A stretch of 27,990 nt of DNA, from NCBI GenBank assembly GCA_032907525.1, contig JAJJPM010000016.1, positions 1 to 27,990 on the forward strand. Reading direction: 5' to 3'. A program made the position numbers and the translations under genes. Below the pieces are notes generated by a model, which saw only the letters and a program-made list of their open reading frames with translations, did no database searches and was not told where the DNA came from. This document shows positions 25,612-27,990 of the stretch, in pieces (positions within the stretch are counted from its first letter, which is position 1; every line of letters starts with the position of its first letter). This DNA comes from JAHJQQ01 sp032907525 (GTDB lineage: Bacteria; Pseudomonadota; Gammaproteobacteria; Thiohalobacterales; Thiohalobacteraceae).

Positions 25612-26061
25612 CTAGAACGGGATGTCGTCGTCGAAACCCTCGTTGAACGGCGCTTCATCGCCACCGCCGCCGCTCGCGGCCTTGCCGCTGCCGCCGCCGA
25701 AGGACGCGCTGCCGCCACTGCCGCCGCGCCCGCCCAGCATCTGCATCTCGCTGGCGATGATTTCCGTCGTGTAGCGGTCGTTGCCGTTCTTGTCCTGCCA
25801 CTTGCGGGTGCGCAGACTGCCTTCGACATAGATCTGCGAACCTTTCTTCAGGTACTCGCCGACGATCTCCGCGAGCCGCTGATAGAAGACCACGTTGTGC
25901 CACTCGGTGCGTTCCTTCTGCTCACCGGTCTGCTTGTCCTTCCATTGCTCGCTGGTCGCCACTGTCACGTTGGCGACCGCGCCGCCGTTCGGCATGTAGC
26001 GAACCTCGGGATCCTTCCCCAGATTACCGACCAGAATGACCTTGTTCACACCGCGCGCCAT
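25612..26061 (-). CDS. ssb: SSB, single-stranded DNA-binding protein
   Basis: SSB coats single-stranded DNA and recruits repair and replication partners. The 149-residue product has the OB fold at about 1-110 (MARGVNKVILVGNLGKDPEVRYM, then TEWHNVVFYQRLAEIVGEYLKKG and VEGSLRTRKWQD). A Gly/Ser-rich linker follows at about 112-137. The acidic tip is DDDIPF, the partner-binding tail. The ATG at 26061 is preceded by GGGAGGAG. It lies downstream of yajR in the same direction across 133 nt, and a TATGAT -10-like box (minus strand, 26153-26148) may give it its own promoter. The ssb / MFS / uvrA order recurs in other gammaproteobacteria. Confidence 0.99.
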   Translation of the reverse strand: MARGVNKVILVGNLGKDPEVRYMPNGGAVANVTVATSEQWKDKQTGEQKERTEWHNVVFYQRLAEIVGEYLKKGSQIYVEGSLRTRKWQDKNGNDRYTTEIIASEMQMLGGRGGSGGSASFGGGSGKAASGGGGDEAPFNEGFDDDIPF

Positions 26062-26147
26062 GCTCTCCTCCCGCCGAAAATGCCCTGTCTCGAAATCGCT
26101 TCAGCATCGCCCCGGCACCCTGTGATCCGGCGCGGAGCGGCAGGGAC

Positions 26148-26153
26148 ATCATA
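26148..26153 (-). promoter_or_regulatory. Possible ssb -10 box
   Basis: TATGAT on the minus strand lies about 87 nt before the ssb ATG. The -35 position is GC-rich and not consensus. No SOS (LexA) box of CTG-N10-CAG form is seen nearby. Confidence 0.3.
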
Positions 26154-26189
26154 CGGGGTTCCGCCGCCCCCGGCCACACGGGCGGTGGC

Positions 26190-26205
26190 GCGCCTCAGGA
26201 GGCGC
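26190..26205. terminator. Hairpin over the yajR stop codon
   Basis: GCGCCTC and GAGGCGC are 7-bp perfect arms around AG and include the yajR stop (26195-26197). A second 6-bp CCGCCC/GGGCGG stem follows at 26164-26185. Neither has a U-tract, so termination is uncertain. Confidence 0.3.
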
Positions 26206-27583
26206 CGGCCGCCGCCAGCGCGAGCGCATCCTCGTCCAAAGCGTGTTTATCGACTTTCAGATAGGCCACACCCTCCTCGCCGATGACCACGGCCTCCGCC
26301 ACCCCGCGCACCTGCGTGAAGCGCTGTGCCAGCAGCCGCGCCCGCTGCGCATCCATCCTGCCGACCTGGATCAGATGCGTGGTCAGGTAGCGTGGACTGC
26401 GCATGGAGGCCGCCACCAGCAGCCACAGCAGGGTCGCGGCGCCGGCGAACAGGAACACCCCGGCGACCCCGGCCCGGCCCTGCAGCCAGCCGCCGATCGC
26501 CCCGCCGAGGAAGGCTCCGAAGAACTGCGAGCTGGAATAGAAACCCATGGCCGTACCCTTGCTGTCCGGCGGCGCCAGCTTCGAGATCAGCGACGGCAGC
26601 GTGGCCTCGAGCAGATTGAAACCGACGTAGAAGAGAAAGATCAGCAGCGCCACATGGACGAGCTGCACATGCCAGAAGGCCATGCCGAACAGCGCCAGCG
26701 TCACCGTGAGGATGGCGCCCAGGAACACCGGCTTGAGCCGGCGGCGCCGCTCGGCATAGATGATGAATGGGATCATCGCCGCCACCGACAGCACCAGCAC
26801 CGGCAGATAGAATTTCCAGTGCGCGGCCGAGGCGAGCCCCAGCCCGTCGCGCAGGACGAGCGGCAGAACGGTGAACGTCGCCGTCAGCACCATGTGCAGG
26901 GTGAGGATGCCGAAATCCAGCCGCAGCAGCTCGGCGTCGCGCAGCACCGCCAGGAACTGCCCGGGGACGGGCTCCGCGTCGCGGTGCGGGCGGCTGATGG
27001 CCGGGTCGGGCACCAGCAGATAGAGCATGGCGATCCCCATGCAGGCGAGCACCGCCGTCAACCAGAAGATACCGCTGATGCCGATCCAGTGGTCCAGGAC
27101 GGGCCCGGCCAGCAGCGCGACCGAGAACGACAGCCCGATGCTCATGCCGATCACGGCCATGGCCTTGGTGCGCTGCTCTTCGCGGGTGAGGTCGGCGGCC
27201 AGCGCCATCACGGCGGCGGCGATGGCGCCGGAGCCCTGCAGCGCGCGACCGAGGATCACGCCGTGGATGCTGGTGGACAGGGCCGCCACCATGCTGCCCA
27301 GGGCGAACAGCAGCAGCCCGGCCGCGATCACCGGCTTGCGGCCGAGACGGTCGGACAGGAGCCCGAAGGGGATCTGCAGCAGCGCCTGGGTCATGCCATA
27401 GGCGCCGATCGCCAGCCCCATCAGGGCAGGGGTGGCCCCCTCCAGCTCCTCGGCGTACAGGGCGAAGACCGGCAGGATCATGAACAACCCCAGCATGCGC
27501 AAGGAGAAAATCCCTGCCAGCGTCACCGCCGCGCGCCGCTCTCCGGACGTCATGCCATGGCGCTCGGTGGGGGACGGACTCAC
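26195..27583 (-). CDS. yajR: YajR-type major facilitator transporter with C-terminal YAM domain
   Basis: This is a 12-span proton-driven transporter of the major facilitator superfamily whose substrate is unknown even for E. coli YajR. The product is 462 residues from a GTG at 27583, or 452 from the ATG at 27553. It opens with (M)TSGERRAAVTLAGIFSLRMLGLFMILPVF, closely like YajR. Motif A is GLLSDRLGRKP between spans 2 and 3; GRALQGSGAIAAAVMAL and ADLTREEQRTKAMAVIG also match. The last 65 or so residues are a soluble ferredoxin-like YAM domain (LIQVGRMDAQRARLLAQRF, then VVIGEEGVAYLKVDKHAL). The GTG was preferred because AAAGGT precedes it; the ATG remains possible. It is divergent from uvrA and upstream of ssb. 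Possible drug efflux is inference only. Confidence 0.93.
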   Translation of the reverse strand: MSPSPTERHGMTSGERRAAVTLAGIFSLRMLGLFMILPVFALYAEELEGATPALMGLAIGAYGMTQALLQIPFGLLSDRLGRKPVIAAGLLLFALGSMVAALSTSIHGVILGRALQGSGAIAAAVMALAADLTREEQRTKAMAVIGMSIGLSFSVALLAGPVLDHWIGISGIFWLTAVLACMGIAMLYLLVPDPAISRPHRDAEPVPGQFLAVLRDAELLRLDFGILTLHMVLTATFTVLPLVLRDGLGLASAAHWKFYLPVLVLSVAAMIPFIIYAERRRRLKPVFLGAILTVTLALFGMAFWHVQLVHVALLIFLFYVGFNLLEATLPSLISKLAPPDSKGTAMGFYSSSQFFGAFLGGAIGGWLQGRAGVAGVFLFAGAATLLWLLVAASMRSPRYLTTHLIQVGRMDAQRARLLAQRFTQVRGVAEAVVIGEEGVAYLKVDKHALDEDALALAAAGAS

Positions 27584-27596
27584 TGCCGGTCTACCT

Positions 27597-27626
27597 TTGA
27601 TCAAACGAGATGAGGGGCCGTATAGT
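27597..27626 (+). promoter_or_regulatory. uvrA: uvrA promoter, overlapping a possible yajR -10
   Basis: TTGATC (27597-27602) and TATAGT (27621-27626) are good -35 and -10 boxes with 18-nt spacing, the same -10 and spacing as the dcw promoter. The minus strand reads TACTAT over 27627-27622, a possible -10 for yajR, so the two promoters may share DNA. No LexA box was found in the 73-nt gap. Confidence 0.6.
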
Positions 27627-27656
27627 AGCAGGTTCCCCCGGGAGCCGAAAATCGAC

Positions 27657-27990
<334 letters not shown>

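Overview
The window is a high-GC chromosomal segment from a gammaproteobacterium. It carries an almost complete dcw (division and cell wall) cluster in the canonical gammaproteobacterial order, followed by the lpxC / M23 peptidase / secA / argJ block. At the other end are ssb, a YajR-type transporter and uvrA. The MurE motif DNPR, lpxC and a FtsZ tail ending in DIPAFLRRQAD all fit a Gram-negative with meso-diaminopimelate peptidoglycan. Genus cannot be read from the sequence. A Chromatiales- or Acidiferrobacter-like lineage is only a guess.

Layout, right to left because nearly everything is on the minus strand. 27657-27990: start of uvrA (+), divergent from yajR (26195-27583, -). 25612-26061: ssb (-), convergent with an unnamed 69-codon gene (25327-25536, +), with a strong two-way hairpin terminator between them. 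24829-25326: a roughly 500-base control region with a strong sigma70-type promoter and three 10-bp-phased MraZ boxes. 24828 down to 6837: mraZ, rsmH, ftsL, ftsI, murE, murF, mraY, a 24-codon membrane ORF, murD, ftsW, murG, murC, a 55-codon ORF, murB, ddl, ftsQ, ftsA, ftsZ, then a hairpin terminator. 6546-5635: lpxC. 5131-5583: dciA (DUF721), on the + strand. 5076-4147: LytM/M23 peptidase. 4020-1318: secA. 1219-5: argJ.

The Mur enzymes build UDP-MurNAc-pentapeptide, and MraY and MurG turn it into lipid II. FtsW polymerises the glycan and FtsI crosslinks it at the septum. FtsL, FtsQ, FtsA and FtsZ assemble the divisome. MraZ and RsmH open the operon. Eleven junctions from rsmH to ftsQ overlap (mostly ATGA), which implies tight translational coupling. 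Only two gaps break the pattern, mraY-murD and murC-murB. Each holds a small ORF with a perfect AGGAGG ribosome site exactly 7 nt before its ATG.

The less ordinary content lies between genes. (1) The secA-argJ and ftsA-ftsZ gaps both carry a pair of divergent arrays of five heptamers each. In both, the right-hand array ends flush with the upstream gene's stop codon. (2) The 24-codon and 55-codon ORFs inside the mur operon are candidate undescribed small proteins. (3) A 24-nt palindrome with 11-bp perfect arms sits inside the 69-codon gene. No CRISPR, IS element, phage gene, tRNA or rRNA was seen.
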